Assembly: GCA_035602605.1 (NCBI GenBank)
Contig: DATNLZ010000108.1
Span: 23,814-87,813 of the forward strand
Source: DASQHY01 sp035602605
GTDB taxonomy: Bacteria > Acidobacteriota > Terriglobia > Acidiferrales > UBA7541
DNA length: 64,000 bases
Reading direction: 5' to 3'
The notes under the pieces: model-generated
What the model was told of the DNA's origin: nothing
The model's database searches: none
The model's input: the letters and a program-made list of their open reading frames with translations, nothing else
In this document: piece by piece, positions 14,524 to 24,699 of the stretch
Position numbering within the stretch: the first letter of the stretch is position 1
How the letters are laid out: each line of letters starts with the position of its first letter
Program-made: the position numbers and the translations under genes

Positions 14524-17500
14524 TTAGACGGCGCGTTCGCCTTCCCGCTGCTTAGCGGCTCGCCAAGCCCACAACGGCCATAGCAGGAGCGCCAGGATCG
14601 CCGCAACCACGGCAAATCCATTACGGCGATAGAAGGCATTGGGCTGGCTTAACAGTTCCATGGCCGCTCCCACTAGGCGCATGCCGGCACCCAACAAAAA
14701 ATAAGCCAGCACATTGAATCTCACAAGCCGCTCGGTACCTAACCACACTACTCCCAGCAGGATAACCCGTCCGAGGAGTTGCTTAGCGAAATCTCCTGCG
14801 CTTCCCCATTCCCCAACCAGACAGCCAGCCAGCAAAAGGAAAAGAAGGATGCGCAGCGACCTATGGCGCACTTCGGAACCGGTGAACCCCGCGGCGAGGG
14901 CGATGACTCCGGCCGCACCCAAACCGGCAACCAAAGCTCCGCCAATGGCCTGCGCCGCCGGAACATACGCATCCAATTGGCTGGGCACGCTGGCAGGGAA
15001 AGAGCGATGCACGGTGGGCCAGACGCGGCCTATAAGAGATTGCAGTCGCACCGCTCCCACGAAAGCCACGCCCCCAACGGTTGCGATCCATAGTGCGTCG
15101 CGGTAGTACGTTGCCGGCATTCCTTTCCAGGAAGCAAGCCGATCCTCTCCGAACGCCCGCACGCCAAAGAACCACGCAAGTCCAAATAGCAGGAGTAAGC
15201 CACCGCAATAAAATCCAGCACCTACGATGAACGCGACTGCTAACCCGGCCAGCACCAGCTTCAAAGGTTCCGCGGTGTCATAGCCTGCGAATACTTGCGG
15301 AAGTCTGTTGCCAAGTGCGAAAACCACGATGAAGGCGGTTACTCCCCAAAGTGACCACACCGCCAATCGCCGCCACGGCACTGAGGCGGCCGCTGGGGTT
15401 CTCAAATTCTTTAGGAAAATCACCAGCGCAGCGATTCCCAGCCCGGCATAGACAATGCCTTGCAGCATTCTATAGAGGGTGAGAGCAAGCTTTTCTTCAT
15501 CTTGCTTGCGGCGCCACTGCTCGGGTATCTGAATGAACCTCAGATAGCCGGATACTTCATCGCCTTGAACTTGCAGCCTGATGCGTGTGTGAGCGGCGCC
15601 TGGAGCCGCGCCGGCAGAAGGTTCCAGCGAGGCGAGTTCTTCCCAGGTAAAGGTGTGGTCGACACGCTTAGGTTTTTTCTCCGAGTTTGATTCAACGAGC
15701 TTCCATTGATTCAAATCGATTTTTTTCTCTCTGCGCAGAAACTCCTCGGCCAGGGCTTGCGCTTGTTCTTTGCTGAGGGAGGCGCCCGGTGCGCGCTCAT
15801 CTAACGCGTGCGCCAGCGATTCCATCGTTCCGTCTGGCTGCAAGAACACCGCGTACCGCTCCACCTGCGAATCCCGAAAATAACGCACCCGCCAGAGTAT
15901 TCCTGGAACTTTGTCGCGATAGATGCGATTGGTTTCTTCGATTCCGACTTTCTCTCGCAGGTACTCATTGGTCGTCGGATCGAATTGGTCCGCGACGGTC
16001 ATCGCATGTCGGTAACTGAACACATCAATCTTCCGCTGCCGCATGAATTCGTTGGCGATGTTCTCTGCCTGTCGCGCGTTGACCTTGAATCTGAGATAGC
16101 CGCCAATCTCGGGGGGCTTCACCAGGATCAGCAAAATAATTCCGAGACTGGCACCGGCGAGAAGCACACCCAACGATGCCGGCGTCAATCCTTCATAATA
16201 CCGCGTCGCACCCACGGTCTTCTCGGGATGCACCACTTCCGGCTGATCTCGCGGAAGCGGAGCTGCGCTGTTCAACAGCGACTCCTGGGATTCGAATCTT
16301 CCGCGCATTAAATACGACACACCGGAAACGCCGAGGGGGATCAGCGCCGCCGCTCCTACGATTGCGCCAGATGCTTTGAAATATAAATTGTCGGACCGCA
16401 GCAGAAGCAGACCTACCAGAGTTGCGTCCACTGTGTAATGCCAGATCAGCGTCGATAAAATGCCCCATCGCAGCATGACCACGCCCGCGACGATGCCGAT
16501 CAGGCCAACTTCGATTCCACGAATGTAGCCCGGCTCCTGGGGATAATTGCTGTGGAGAAACCCCCAGGCAAAGGCCGGCAAGACGATTGCCAGAATCCAT
16601 GAGCGTGTGAGTCGTTTGACAAACGGAATGGCAAATAATCGAAACAGAAATTCCTCGCTTGTTGCTGCCGCGATACCGATGGTTACTCCCGTAATCCAGG
16701 GGAACGCAGTGCTCACGGAATTTTCGTAGTTCAATTCCTGTGGGGCCCAGGCGCCGAACCTCGCTGCAACCATGTAAAACAAAACAACAAAGCCGATGTG
16801 GAACGCGGCCATCGACAGGCCAATCACGCTCGCGTGAAAGAATTCTTTGGTCCGAATACCTTTCCCGGTGAAGGCTTTTGCGAGGCGGAGTCGTTGCGGC
16901 TGGTCACGGCGATAGAGCGGCTCGGCTGCCAGCAAAGGCAGCACCACGGTGAGCGCCGTAAAAAATCCAATAGCTAAACCGCTGAATATCCACTTGATGA
17001 AAAAACTGGCGTACGACGAATTGGTATCGTACCCGGCCCGAGCGATCGGCCATTCGTTTAGTTGCTGCAGGAAGAAAAGTAATGCAACGATCAGCCCTAA
17101 CTTCAGCGCCGGCACCCACTGTATCTGCCCCTTCCGGCTAAAGTCATAAATCATCCAGCAAACCGAACCCAACAAAAACAGGTAAGGAAGAATCGCGAAC
17201 AGTTCGATGGTGTTATTACTCGCGCGCAGCCGCGTGTACTCTTTCTCCCAAGCCTCCGGCACTTTCAGGAATTCTTCGGCGCCGCCAACGGTCCCACCAT
17301 GGACAGCAACCCGCAGACGGTACGGCGCGTCCTTGGCTTTGAACCCCCGTCTTTCCCATGTGAATGACCAATCCCGCCGCTTGGTTTTTTGCGTCGAGTT
17401 CGCCTCCTCGGGTAGAAAGCTCCATGCCCCGAGATCAGTCCCATAGTTTGTGCGCAGGAAGGTTTCAGCGGCAGCAAGGGCCGTCTCGCGGTCGGGCGAT

Positions 17501-17943
17501 GCTCCGGGACGGGCCTCTTCGATTTTGTGCTGGTACCCGGTCACGCGCCCGTCCGGGCTTATATTGACCTGAAATTCTTCTTGCTGCTGGGGGCGAAAGA
17601 ACCTCACTTTCCAGTACCAGATGCTGATCTCTTGCGACATTATCTGGTTGGCCTGCTTCAATCCTAGTTCCCGCTCGAGATACGTTTTTGCATTTTCGTC
17701 CAGGTCAAAAACAATCGCTGACTGATACCTGCTGATGTTTTCACCCTGCGCGGTGACAAAACTCCGCGCCCTTTCGAGCGCTTGTCCTCGCGACACTTTG
17801 AAATCAACCGATGCTTCCGGGAAAGCGATGAAAAAATATTTCGTCGCGAAGAGTGCCCCGGCGACTCCCATCAAGATCCACGCGAACAAAATCAGCTTGT
17901 CTTTGGGTTCTAGACGCTCGTCAGCCACGCGCACCCCCTGCAA
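14524..17943 (-). CDS. giant CPBP-family intramembrane metalloprotease with duplicated PepSY-like modules
   Basis: A 1139-residue polytopic membrane protein. The CPBP (Abi/Rce1-type) protease core is at about residues 315-515: Glu430-Glu431 in SEEFLFR, His464 in GFLHSNYP and His502 in IWHYTVD, matching the four conserved motifs. An extracytoplasmic module at ~47-240 (KVSRGQALERARSF, YWKVRFFRP, EARPGAS) is repeated at ~617-800 (KVNARQAENIANEF, LWRVRYFRD, ERAPGAS). A second multi-helix block (about 825-1125) lacks the Glu/His motifs. The start is probably TTG at 17943 or GTG a few codons inside. Substrate unknown. It lies upstream of the sigma operon on the same strand with a 233-base gap. Confidence 0.87.
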   Translation of the reverse strand: MQGVRVADERLEPKDKLILFAWILMGVAGALFATKYFFIAFPEASVDFKVSRGQALERARSFVTAQGENISRYQSAIVFDLDENAKTYLERELGLKQANQIMSQEISIWYWKVRFFRPQQQEEFQVNISPDGRVTGYQHKIEEARPGASPDRETALAAAETFLRTNYGTDLGAWSFLPEEANSTQKTKRRDWSFTWERRGFKAKDAPYRLRVAVHGGTVGGAEEFLKVPEAWEKEYTRLRASNNTIELFAILPYLFLLGSVCWMIYDFSRKGQIQWVPALKLGLIVALLFFLQQLNEWPIARAGYDTNSSYASFFIKWIFSGLAIGFFTALTVVLPLLAAEPLYRRDQPQRLRLAKAFTGKGIRTKEFFHASVIGLSMAAFHIGFVVLFYMVAARFGAWAPQELNYENSVSTAFPWITGVTIGIAAATSEEFLFRLFAIPFVKRLTRSWILAIVLPAFAWGFLHSNYPQEPGYIRGIEVGLIGIVAGVVMLRWGILSTLIWHYTVDATLVGLLLLRSDNLYFKASGAIVGAAALIPLGVSGVSYLMRGRFESQESLLNSAAPLPRDQPEVVHPEKTVGATRYYEGLTPASLGVLLAGASLGIILLILVKPPEIGGYLRFKVNARQAENIANEFMRQRKIDVFSYRHAMTVADQFDPTTNEYLREKVGIEETNRIYRDKVPGILWRVRYFRDSQVERYAVFLQPDGTMESLAHALDERAPGASLSKEQAQALAEEFLRREKKIDLNQWKLVESNSEKKPKRVDHTFTWEELASLEPSAGAAPGAAHTRIRLQVQGDEVSGYLRFIQIPEQWRRKQDEEKLALTLYRMLQGIVYAGLGIAALVIFLKNLRTPAAASVPWRRLAVWSLWGVTAFIVVFALGNRLPQVFAGYDTAEPLKLVLAGLAVAFIVGAGFYCGGLLLLFGLAWFFGVRAFGEDRLASWKGMPATYYRDALWIATVGGVAFVGAVRLQSLIGRVWPTVHRSFPASVPSQLDAYVPAAQAIGGALVAGLGAAGVIALAAGFTGSEVRHRSLRILLFLLLAGCLVGEWGSAGDFAKQLLGRVILLGVVWLGTERLVRFNVLAYFLLGAGMRLVGAAMELLSQPNAFYRRNGFAVVAAILALLLWPLWAWRAAKQREGERAV

Positions 17944-18033
17944 GCTAGAACAGCCTGCAAAAACATCTCACTCTATCTATAGGCTGCCATCCGGCGCAAG
18001 TATCCGCTGGGCGATGATATAAATAGACCTGCG

Positions 18034-20175
18034 ATGTCCTCGAAACTGGCGGGCGAAGTGCTTTACCTCAAGGGAGTCGGTCCGCACCGCGCGGCGCTGC
18101 TTGCGGAGCGCGGCATACAGACCTTCGAAGACCTGCTCGGCTATCTGCCTTTTCGCTATGAGGACCGCATTCACTTCAGCACCATTCGTGACATCACCTT
18201 CGGTCATGTCGCCGCCGGCAACGCGTATACGATTCGCGCCAAGGTGGTTAGCGGCAACACGGTTCGCTATGCCCACGGCAGAACGATCATCTATAACTTG
18301 CTCGTGCAGGATTCGACGGGCGCGCTGCACTGCAAATTTTTCCATGGCGGTTATCTTGAAGGACGTTTCAAAAGCGGCCAGGAGCTTATTCTTCACGGCA
18401 AAGTCGAAGTTGACCGGCTGCGTCCCAGTCGGATCGCAATGATCAATCCGCAAGTAGAAACTCTTGGCGAAGGAGATGCCGATTCGACTGAGGTTGGACG
18501 CATCGTGCCCGTCTACGAAGCCATCGGAAAACTAAGTTCGCGCACGATTCGGCGGATGGTGTACCAGGTTCTGGGCTTCCTTGACGAGGAAATCGCCGAT
18601 CCCCTTCCCCTTAGCCTTCGGCAACGTCTAAAGTTTCCGTCTCGCCGTGAAGCGCTCGCGTATGCGCACTTTCCTCCTCCCTCGCAAAACATCGAAGCTC
18701 TGAATGCGTTCCGCTCCCCGGCGCATCAACGTCTGATCTTCGAAGAATGTTTCTTTTATCAGCTCAGCTTGGCTGTCAATCGCCAGGCTACGCGGAGTCA
18801 GCCAGGTATCGCCTTTCGCGTGCGTGAAGAGCCCATCCGTCAGGCGGTCAAGCGCATTTTGCCGTTCAAGCCGACCACAGCGCAAAAGCGCGTGCTTTCG
18901 GAAATCGTTGCTGATTTGGAGCGGCCGGTGCCCATGAGCCGCCTATTGCAAGGCGATGTCGGCAGCGGCAAGACCATCGTCGCGCTGGAAGCCGCAGTCA
19001 TCGCCATCGAAAATGGTTATCAGGCCGTGCTCATGGCGCCCACCGAAATCCTCGCCGTGCAGCATTATCTTGCTGCCAAGCGCATCCTCGGCGGTGTCGC
19101 TGGCCGCCAGGGCTATCAAGCCGACCTGCTGATTAGTGGTCTCAAGTCTGCCGAAAAAAAGGCGGTACTCGAACGCATTCGTTCTGGAGCGGCGCAGATG
19201 GTGGTTGGCACGCATGCGCTCATTGAGGAAAATGTAGAATTCGCGCGTCTCGGTTTCGTGGCTATTGACGAGCAACATCGCTTCGGCGTGCTTCAGCGCA
19301 AACGCCTGATGGACAAAGCAGCGTCCCACGGCACCGCACCCGACGTTCTGGTGATGACCGCGACGCCCATTCCGCGTACCCTCTCGCTTACTCTCTATGG
19401 TGATCTCGACGTCTCGGTGATCGACGAAATGCCGCCTGGCCGCACACCCATCGCCACGCGCCGCACCACCGACCGCCATATCCGCGGAGTTTGGGATTTC
19501 CTTCGCAGCGAAATCGAGCGCGGCCGCCAGGCGTACATCGTCTATCCGGTCATCGAAGAATCGAAGCAGGAGCTCAAGGCCGCGATGGTTGAGTATGAGC
19601 GGCTGTCGCAAGACGAATTTCCACAGATGAAGCTCGGATTGCTGCACGGCCGTCTGCCCAGCGAGCAAAAAGAAGAGATCATGGACCGCTTCCGCCGCGG
19701 AGAGATTCAAGTTCTGGTGTCAACGACGGTGATTGAAGTCGGAGTCGACGTGGCCAACGCAACGGTAATGGTTATCGAGCACGCCGAACGCTTTGGCTTG
19801 GCGCAGCTTCACCAGCTTCGCGGCCGCATCGGCCGGGGCACCGAAAAATCACATTGCATTCTCGTTGCTGCTGAGCCGCTAACCGAAGATGCTCAGCAAC
19901 GTCTTGACGCGCTCGTGCGCACCTTGGATGGCTTCGAGCTCGCTGAGCTGGATTTACGCATGCGTGGTCCTGGCGAATTTTTCGGCACCCGGCAGCATGG
20001 TGATCAGGGATTCCACATTGCCAACCCTTTGCGTGATCGAGAAATCCTGGAACTGGCTCGGCGCGAGGCCTTCGCGCTTACCGAAGACCCTGCGCAACGC
20101 GAACCTCTGCGCCGCCTCATGGATTCGCTGGCGGCGCACTGGCACCGCCGCTATCATCTGGCCAGGGTAGGGTAG
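18034..20175 (+). CDS. recG: ATP-dependent DNA helicase RecG
   Basis: RecG remodels stalled replication forks and Holliday junctions. The 713-residue protein opens with a short helix-hairpin-helix-like segment (LYLKGVGPHRAALLAERGI) and the wedge domain OB-fold (about 55-165). The helicase core follows, with Walker A LLQGDVGSGKTIVALEA, the DEQH box in AIDEQHRFGVLQ, motif III MTATPIPRTLSLTLYGD, and motif VI in HQLRGRIGRG. The C-terminal TRG-like region includes LRMRGPGEFFGTRQHG. The size and order are typical, and no frameshift is seen. It is divergent from the CPBP protease; rsmD follows after 97 bases. Confidence 0.97.
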   Translation: MSSKLAGEVLYLKGVGPHRAALLAERGIQTFEDLLGYLPFRYEDRIHFSTIRDITFGHVAAGNAYTIRAKVVSGNTVRYAHGRTIIYNLLVQDSTGALHCKFFHGGYLEGRFKSGQELILHGKVEVDRLRPSRIAMINPQVETLGEGDADSTEVGRIVPVYEAIGKLSSRTIRRMVYQVLGFLDEEIADPLPLSLRQRLKFPSRREALAYAHFPPPSQNIEALNAFRSPAHQRLIFEECFFYQLSLAVNRQATRSQPGIAFRVREEPIRQAVKRILPFKPTTAQKRVLSEIVADLERPVPMSRLLQGDVGSGKTIVALEAAVIAIENGYQAVLMAPTEILAVQHYLAAKRILGGVAGRQGYQADLLISGLKSAEKKAVLERIRSGAAQMVVGTHALIEENVEFARLGFVAIDEQHRFGVLQRKRLMDKAASHGTAPDVLVMTATPIPRTLSLTLYGDLDVSVIDEMPPGRTPIATRRTTDRHIRGVWDFLRSEIERGRQAYIVYPVIEESKQELKAAMVEYERLSQDEFPQMKLGLLHGRLPSEQKEEIMDRFRRGEIQVLVSTTVIEVGVDVANATVMVIEHAERFGLAQLHQLRGRIGRGTEKSHCILVAAEPLTEDAQQRLDALVRTLDGFELAELDLRMRGPGEFFGTRQHGDQGFHIANPLRDREILELARREAFALTEDPAQREPLRRLMDSLAAHWHRRYHLARVG

Positions 20176-20272
20176 AACACTTATCCGCGCATACGCACTA
20201 CCCGAAGGGAAGCCGGTGCCGGCTCCCTGGAGCGAGATGCAAGGCATAGGTGTCCGCTTTTAATCTAATACG

Positions 20273-20848
20273 ATGCGTATCGTCGCCGGAAAATATCGCA
20301 GCCGCGTACTCAGGAGTCTTCGAGGGCTCGATCTGCGTCCAACCAGCGACAAGCTTCGCGAGGCGCTGTTCAACATCCTTGGTCCTACCGTGGAAGAGTC
20401 GGTGTTTGTGGATGTTTATGCCGGAACTGGCGCGGTAGGAATCGAGGCCCTTAGCCGCGGAGCGTGCGAGGCGTTCTTTATCGAAAAACACATTGCCGCA
20501 GCAAATCTAATTCGCCGCAATCTGGAATCGCTCGGCGTCGGCAACTCTGCCAACATCCTGGCTGTGGACGCGTTGCGCGGCCTTCAGACGCTGGCCCGCC
20601 GCAAGTTCGGCAAACCGCTCCTCGCCGATTTTGTATTTCTCGATCCGCCTTACGCACAGGAGAACCAATACAAAGTTGTTTTGGAGTTTCTCGACAGATC
20701 TGCGCTTCTGTCTTCCGCAGGACTGGTCATCGCCGAGCACCGCAAAACAGTTTCCTTGCCCGGACGCCTCGAGCAGCTTGAGCGCATTCGCGTGGTGGAG
20801 CAAGGCGACGCCGCTCTCAGTTTCTTTCGCATGGCCCGCGCCGCCTGA
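20273..20848 (+). CDS. rsmD: 16S rRNA (guanine966-N2)-methyltransferase RsmD
   Basis: RsmD methylates G966 of 16S rRNA during 30S assembly. The 191-residue protein has the family opening MRIVAGKYRSRVL, then RPTSDKLREALFNIL, the SAM-binding motif DVYAGTGAVGIEALSRGA, and the catalytic FVFLDPPYAQ (DPPY). Length is as expected. It follows recG and ends nine bases before the convergent AsmA gene. A coaD gene, often next to rsmD elsewhere, is not here. Confidence 0.95.
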   Translation: MRIVAGKYRSRVLRSLRGLDLRPTSDKLREALFNILGPTVEESVFVDVYAGTGAVGIEALSRGACEAFFIEKHIAAANLIRRNLESLGVGNSANILAVDALRGLQTLARRKFGKPLLADFVFLDPPYAQENQYKVVLEFLDRSALLSSAGLVIAEHRKTVSLPGRLEQLERIRVVEQGDAALSFFRMARAA

Positions 20849-20857
20849 GTCCCTCTC

Positions 20858-22747
20858 TCACGGTTTCTTGAACAGGCCCTTCAGCGCATCCTGCAAATTC
20901 TGTGGCGCCTGTCCGCTCTTGGGGCCATTTGCCGATGGCCCCGAGGTCTCGAACTGCGGCATCCCTCGCCCGGCCGCAAGTTTCGGACTCGAGAACGTTC
21001 CACGCACCGAAAAAGGAATCGTAGCGCTTTTGATGTGCGCGCCCATCGCGGCTCCCAGCACAGTCGCCGCTAGCCCCACGGGGCTGGCTCCTCCGCCCGC
21101 CAGCTTTGCCTGCCCCTGGTACTCAATGGTCTTGTCGAAGCCAAAGCTGCCGCGCATATCAACGATGCCTTCCGGTGAGTCCACATGAATTTGCTTACTG
21201 GCCACCCGTTTTCGGGCAATGGTCAGATCACCTTGAATCACGCGATAGGGCGTGGTCGAACTGTTTCTTTGCCCCTGAAAATTCGCAAGTGCACCAAGCG
21301 CACCAGGCAAATTGATGCCGGGAAGCACGCCATCCCGAAGGACGAAAGTTCCTGTTCCGGAAAGCGAATCGATAAGCTGATCGCCTGCCGTGCCGATCAG
21401 TTGCAAATTCAAGTCGCCAGTGCCGGTAATTTTCCCTTTGGTTTCCGCATTCACGGATACAAATTTGCCCACATCAAAATTATTTATCTTCACATTCGCT
21501 GAAAAGCGTATGGGGTCCTGTCTTCGATCGCCCCGCGCGGACACCTGCAGCGCCCCCCCGTAAAGCTGCATCTGAACCGGCCAGGCCTCAATCCGGTCGG
21601 TAAAGATCCGCACTTCGACGAGACCATTGTTCGCCGTATAGGGATTGAAACGGATCCGCTCAGCGGTAATTTTGCCTTGGGCAACGAGTTCACTGACCCC
21701 GGTATGCTGCGGCGCCGGGGCCGCCTCCGCACGGGTTCTCGCGCTCGCACCCGTAGTTTCGCCTCCTGTCGCGCGGCCCGCGGGACTATGCGCCGCTACG
21801 ATCTTCTTTTCTGGCGGAGTGGTCGCGGTCACTAGGTCGTCCACGTTTAGTTGTCCGGTGCTCAACTCGAACTCGGTCACCGGCTTTAGCAAATCTGCAA
21901 TTTGCAACGTCCCTTTTACCTCCGCAGCTTTCCCTAACCGCGCGAGGAACTCGCCCCTCGCAGCTCCATTCTCCAACTTCAAGTGCCCTGACTTGAACTC
22001 CAATGGAGAACCTAGTTCCGCTATTTGGGCTTTCAATCCTGTTAGATCTACGTCGCCGTTGAGCTGCTTCATCGCATTCGGTCCCAGCGACAGGTTTCCA
22101 ACTTTTAGATTTAACCCCGTGATTCGCGCCGAAGGAGCCGCTTCCGTGCGGCCTCGAAACTCGCCCAAGGAGACCGCCCCATCCTTCAGCAAAATTCTGT
22201 CGACTTGTTCCAGCGTAAACGAGCTACTTGCTCTTGATGCCGCACTCCTCGCGCCCGGTCCATTGCCGTCCGCGCCTATTGTTGTGTCCACGTTTTTCCC
22301 GCCGTGACCCACAAAATCATAATTGGTTCGCCCGTGCCCGTCGGAGAGCAATGCCACCTTGGGCCTCACCAATTCCACTGAATTCACGTGAACGTTCCCG
22401 AGCGCGGAGCCCCATGACGCATTGACCTGCATCTTTTCAATCGTAAGAAAGTCGCCTTCCGGGAACCCCGCCGGATTTCCGAGACGCGCATCTTCTACCA
22501 CAAGGCCCGGACTCGGCAGCAGCTTGGCATGCATTTTGCCGAGCGTCAGCTTCCGCCCCGCCTCGCGCTCTACAGCGGCGGCGATCACGGTTCTGTAACG
22601 ATCGACTTCCATGAAAAACGGCGCTGCCAGCCCCAGCAGGATCACCGCGGCAACCACCAGGAGGGTCACCCGCAACCAAACAGGCACGCGCCGGGAGACA
22701 CGTTGCGCTTTTCCAGTCGTATTCATACGGTCGCCGGAGAGGGCCAT
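20858..22747 (-). CDS. AsmA family protein
   Basis: A 629-residue protein with one N-terminal membrane anchor (about residues 23-46) followed by an AsmA N-terminal domain (EVDRYRTVIAAAVEREAGRK, LGKMHAKLLPSPGLVVEDARLGNPAGF in separate segments). The C-terminal AsmA_2-like region covers about 420-560 (FVSVNAETKGKITGTGDLNL, LSGTGTFVLRDGVLPGIN). AsmA-like proteins are inner-membrane-anchored periplasmic proteins thought to help lipid transport to the outer membrane. The middle (about 330-350) is Ala/Thr-rich. An alternative start seven codons in (22726) is equally possible. The gene is convergent with rsmD, leaving only nine bases. Confidence 0.87.
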   Translation of the reverse strand: MALSGDRMNTTGKAQRVSRRVPVWLRVTLLVVAAVILLGLAAPFFMEVDRYRTVIAAAVEREAGRKLTLGKMHAKLLPSPGLVVEDARLGNPAGFPEGDFLTIEKMQVNASWGSALGNVHVNSVELVRPKVALLSDGHGRTNYDFVGHGGKNVDTTIGADGNGPGARSAASRASSSFTLEQVDRILLKDGAVSLGEFRGRTEAAPSARITGLNLKVGNLSLGPNAMKQLNGDVDLTGLKAQIAELGSPLEFKSGHLKLENGAARGEFLARLGKAAEVKGTLQIADLLKPVTEFELSTGQLNVDDLVTATTPPEKKIVAAHSPAGRATGGETTGASARTRAEAAPAPQHTGVSELVAQGKITAERIRFNPYTANNGLVEVRIFTDRIEAWPVQMQLYGGALQVSARGDRRQDPIRFSANVKINNFDVGKFVSVNAETKGKITGTGDLNLQLIGTAGDQLIDSLSGTGTFVLRDGVLPGINLPGALGALANFQGQRNSSTTPYRVIQGDLTIARKRVASKQIHVDSPEGIVDMRGSFGFDKTIEYQGQAKLAGGGASPVGLAATVLGAAMGAHIKSATIPFSVRGTFSSPKLAAGRGMPQFETSGPSANGPKSGQAPQNLQDALKGLFKKP

Positions 22748-22859
22748 TTGCCAAAAACTATCGTGTCAAATCCAGTGCCTTTCAGCAAGCCGTTCTTGTG
22801 CCTAGCTGCCCTCATCGTGATTGCAGTCCTGTGGACACTGCCCACACGCTGGCGCGAGG

Positions 22860-22865
22860 TATAAT
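22860..22865 (+). promoter_or_regulatory. putative -10 element upstream of TonB-like gene
   Basis: A perfect TATAAT lies 28 bases before the ATG at 22894. No good -35 is at 16-18 bases (the best, TGGACA at 22832, is 22 bases away), so this is only a candidate. Confidence 0.35.
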
Positions 22866-22893
22866 GAAGACTTCGGACTAGAATTTCAGACGC

Positions 22894-24657
22894 ATGGTGA
22901 ATTCACTTAACCCTTACCGCATTCTTCCGCTTCCCCCGGCGATCCAGGCAAAGCCTCGTCAGCTGGCTGCGCATTGGCGTACGCCGCTGTTAGCGGTACC
23001 GTGGAATTCGTTTGGCCATAGTTTCCTCGGAAGCCTGCACGCTCTGTTTAGCGGACCGCCAGCTCCCCAACAGTTCCTTGGCGGCAACTATTTTCGCGAT
23101 TGCTGGATTGACCGCGGCATTCCGAAGCAAGCCCTAGCACTCGCCGCGGCCATCCATGTTATTTTTTTTCTGCTCCCCTACCCGCAAATGCCCGGGCCAC
23201 GCCGGGTGGCCCTTACACAAAACGATGTCCAGTTGACTTGGTCCATGCCAGCTCGAGATTTACCTTCGGTGGTTTTGCCCTCGCGGGCTCCCGGGCCCCC
23301 GTCGGATCGCGCCCCGCAAACCCAATCGAAAGCACCGCTCCCGTCAAAGGGGGCCGAGGGCTACCATCCGCGGCAGACGATATTTACCGACTCCCTTCAT
23401 CCCACGCATCCTCGTCAGACCCTGGTTAATTCCGCGGCGCAGCCCGAGCCGCCTAAAATCCTTCCGTCTTTGCCCAACATCGTGCAGCTGGCGCAGGCCA
23501 CCCAGCCTGCTCGTCCGCGCCTTGTGATCAATCGCGATGAGCTCGCCAAGTTGCGTCCCACGCCGCAAGCAACGCGACGAGCGGAGGACGTCCCGCTCCC
23601 ACAAGTTCCCAACGATGAGAAGCAAGTGGGCGATTTCAATCTTGCCGCTCACTCACCAGCGATTGCTAAGCCCGCGATGCCCTTAAACGCTTCGGCGGCG
23701 CCCCGCATCGGACCACGGGCCGCGGCCGGAGAGTCTGGCCCACCGCCTGATCTGCAGCCGGCCGCTCCAAACTCCGCTGCATCGCAGACCTTCATCGCCC
23801 TTTCTGCGACGCCCGCCCCGCCGCAGCCGCAGCTGCCTTTGGTGCATGGAAATCTTTCTGCGCGCCTGGCAATTTCGCCGGACGGCGCAAAGCCCGGCAC
23901 TCCCGGTGGAACCTTGAACAGCCACGCGCCTGGTGGCAACGGGGCCGCCCTTGGCGGTCCGAATACTTTTGGTGGTGGAAACCGAACAGGCGGCGAAGGC
24001 AACAACAAGACCGGCGTCAGCATCTCCGGTGGCAACCCAAATGCCACGTCCCAGGTCTCCGGCTTGCGGGATGCCCATCCGTTCGATATCGCTGGAGCAG
24101 CAGGGAATGCCGCGCCTCGCCCTCTACCAGACAGACCTACTCCGTCCGCAGCGACCGCAGATGCGACTCGCACAAGCCCGGCGCCGAATGTTTCAGCGCT
24201 GCCGCCTGGAGCAAAGCCGGAGACCATCCTCGGCCCTAAGAAAATCTACACGCTGAACGTGAACATGCCGAATCTTTCGAGCGCGATGGGTAGCTGGGTT
24301 CTGAGTTTCACTGAGTTGCGCGATGACGTTGCTTCCCGCCGGTCATCTCCAGGCTCCCTGCTCGTGCCGGCTTCCGATCTGATCGGCCCGGTCCCTTTGC
24401 GCAAAGTTGACCCCAAATATCCGCCGGCCCTGATCCAGGAAAAAATTGAAGGGGAGGTCGTGCTGTACGCCGTCATTCGCAGGGATGGCTCGGTGGACAG
24501 CATTCAGCTGGTAAGCGGTCTTGACGACCAACTCGACACCAACGCCATGCAAGCTCTCTCGCGCTGGAAATTCCGTCCCGGCGAACGAGCCGGCGCGCCC
24601 GTCGCGCTGGAAGCCATCGTGCACATTCCCTTTCGCATCGCCCGCTCACGATTCTAG
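22894..24657 (+). CDS. TonB family energy-transducing protein, proline-rich
   Basis: The 587-residue protein has a cytoplasmic N-terminal region of ~80 residues, a membrane segment at about 85-100 (ALALAAAIHVIFFLLPYP), a long Pro/Ala/Gly-rich periplasmic spacer (about 115-480), and a C-terminal TonB domain at ~495-587 (VDPKYPPALIQEKIEGEVVL, RDGSVDSIQLVSG, ALSRWKFRPGE). The spacer includes a Gly/Asn-rich patch (GGPNTFGGGNRTGGEGNN). Such proteins transduce proton-motive force to outer-membrane receptors, and could serve the Oar-like receptor at 39-43 kb. No exbB or exbD is nearby. The N-terminal cytoplasmic extension is longer than in classical TonB. Confidence 0.85.
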   Translation: MVNSLNPYRILPLPPAIQAKPRQLAAHWRTPLLAVPWNSFGHSFLGSLHALFSGPPAPQQFLGGNYFRDCWIDRGIPKQALALAAAIHVIFFLLPYPQMPGPRRVALTQNDVQLTWSMPARDLPSVVLPSRAPGPPSDRAPQTQSKAPLPSKGAEGYHPRQTIFTDSLHPTHPRQTLVNSAAQPEPPKILPSLPNIVQLAQATQPARPRLVINRDELAKLRPTPQATRRAEDVPLPQVPNDEKQVGDFNLAAHSPAIAKPAMPLNASAAPRIGPRAAAGESGPPPDLQPAAPNSAASQTFIALSATPAPPQPQLPLVHGNLSARLAISPDGAKPGTPGGTLNSHAPGGNGAALGGPNTFGGGNRTGGEGNNKTGVSISGGNPNATSQVSGLRDAHPFDIAGAAGNAAPRPLPDRPTPSAATADATRTSPAPNVSALPPGAKPETILGPKKIYTLNVNMPNLSSAMGSWVLSFTELRDDVASRRSSPGSLLVPASDLIGPVPLRKVDPKYPPALIQEKIEGEVVLYAVIRRDGSVDSIQLVSGLDDQLDTNAMQALSRWKFRPGERAGAPVALEAIVHIPFRIARSRF

Positions 24658-24699
24658 CGAAACTAGGCGACCATTTCGTCCCGGCAAAATCACAACGAC

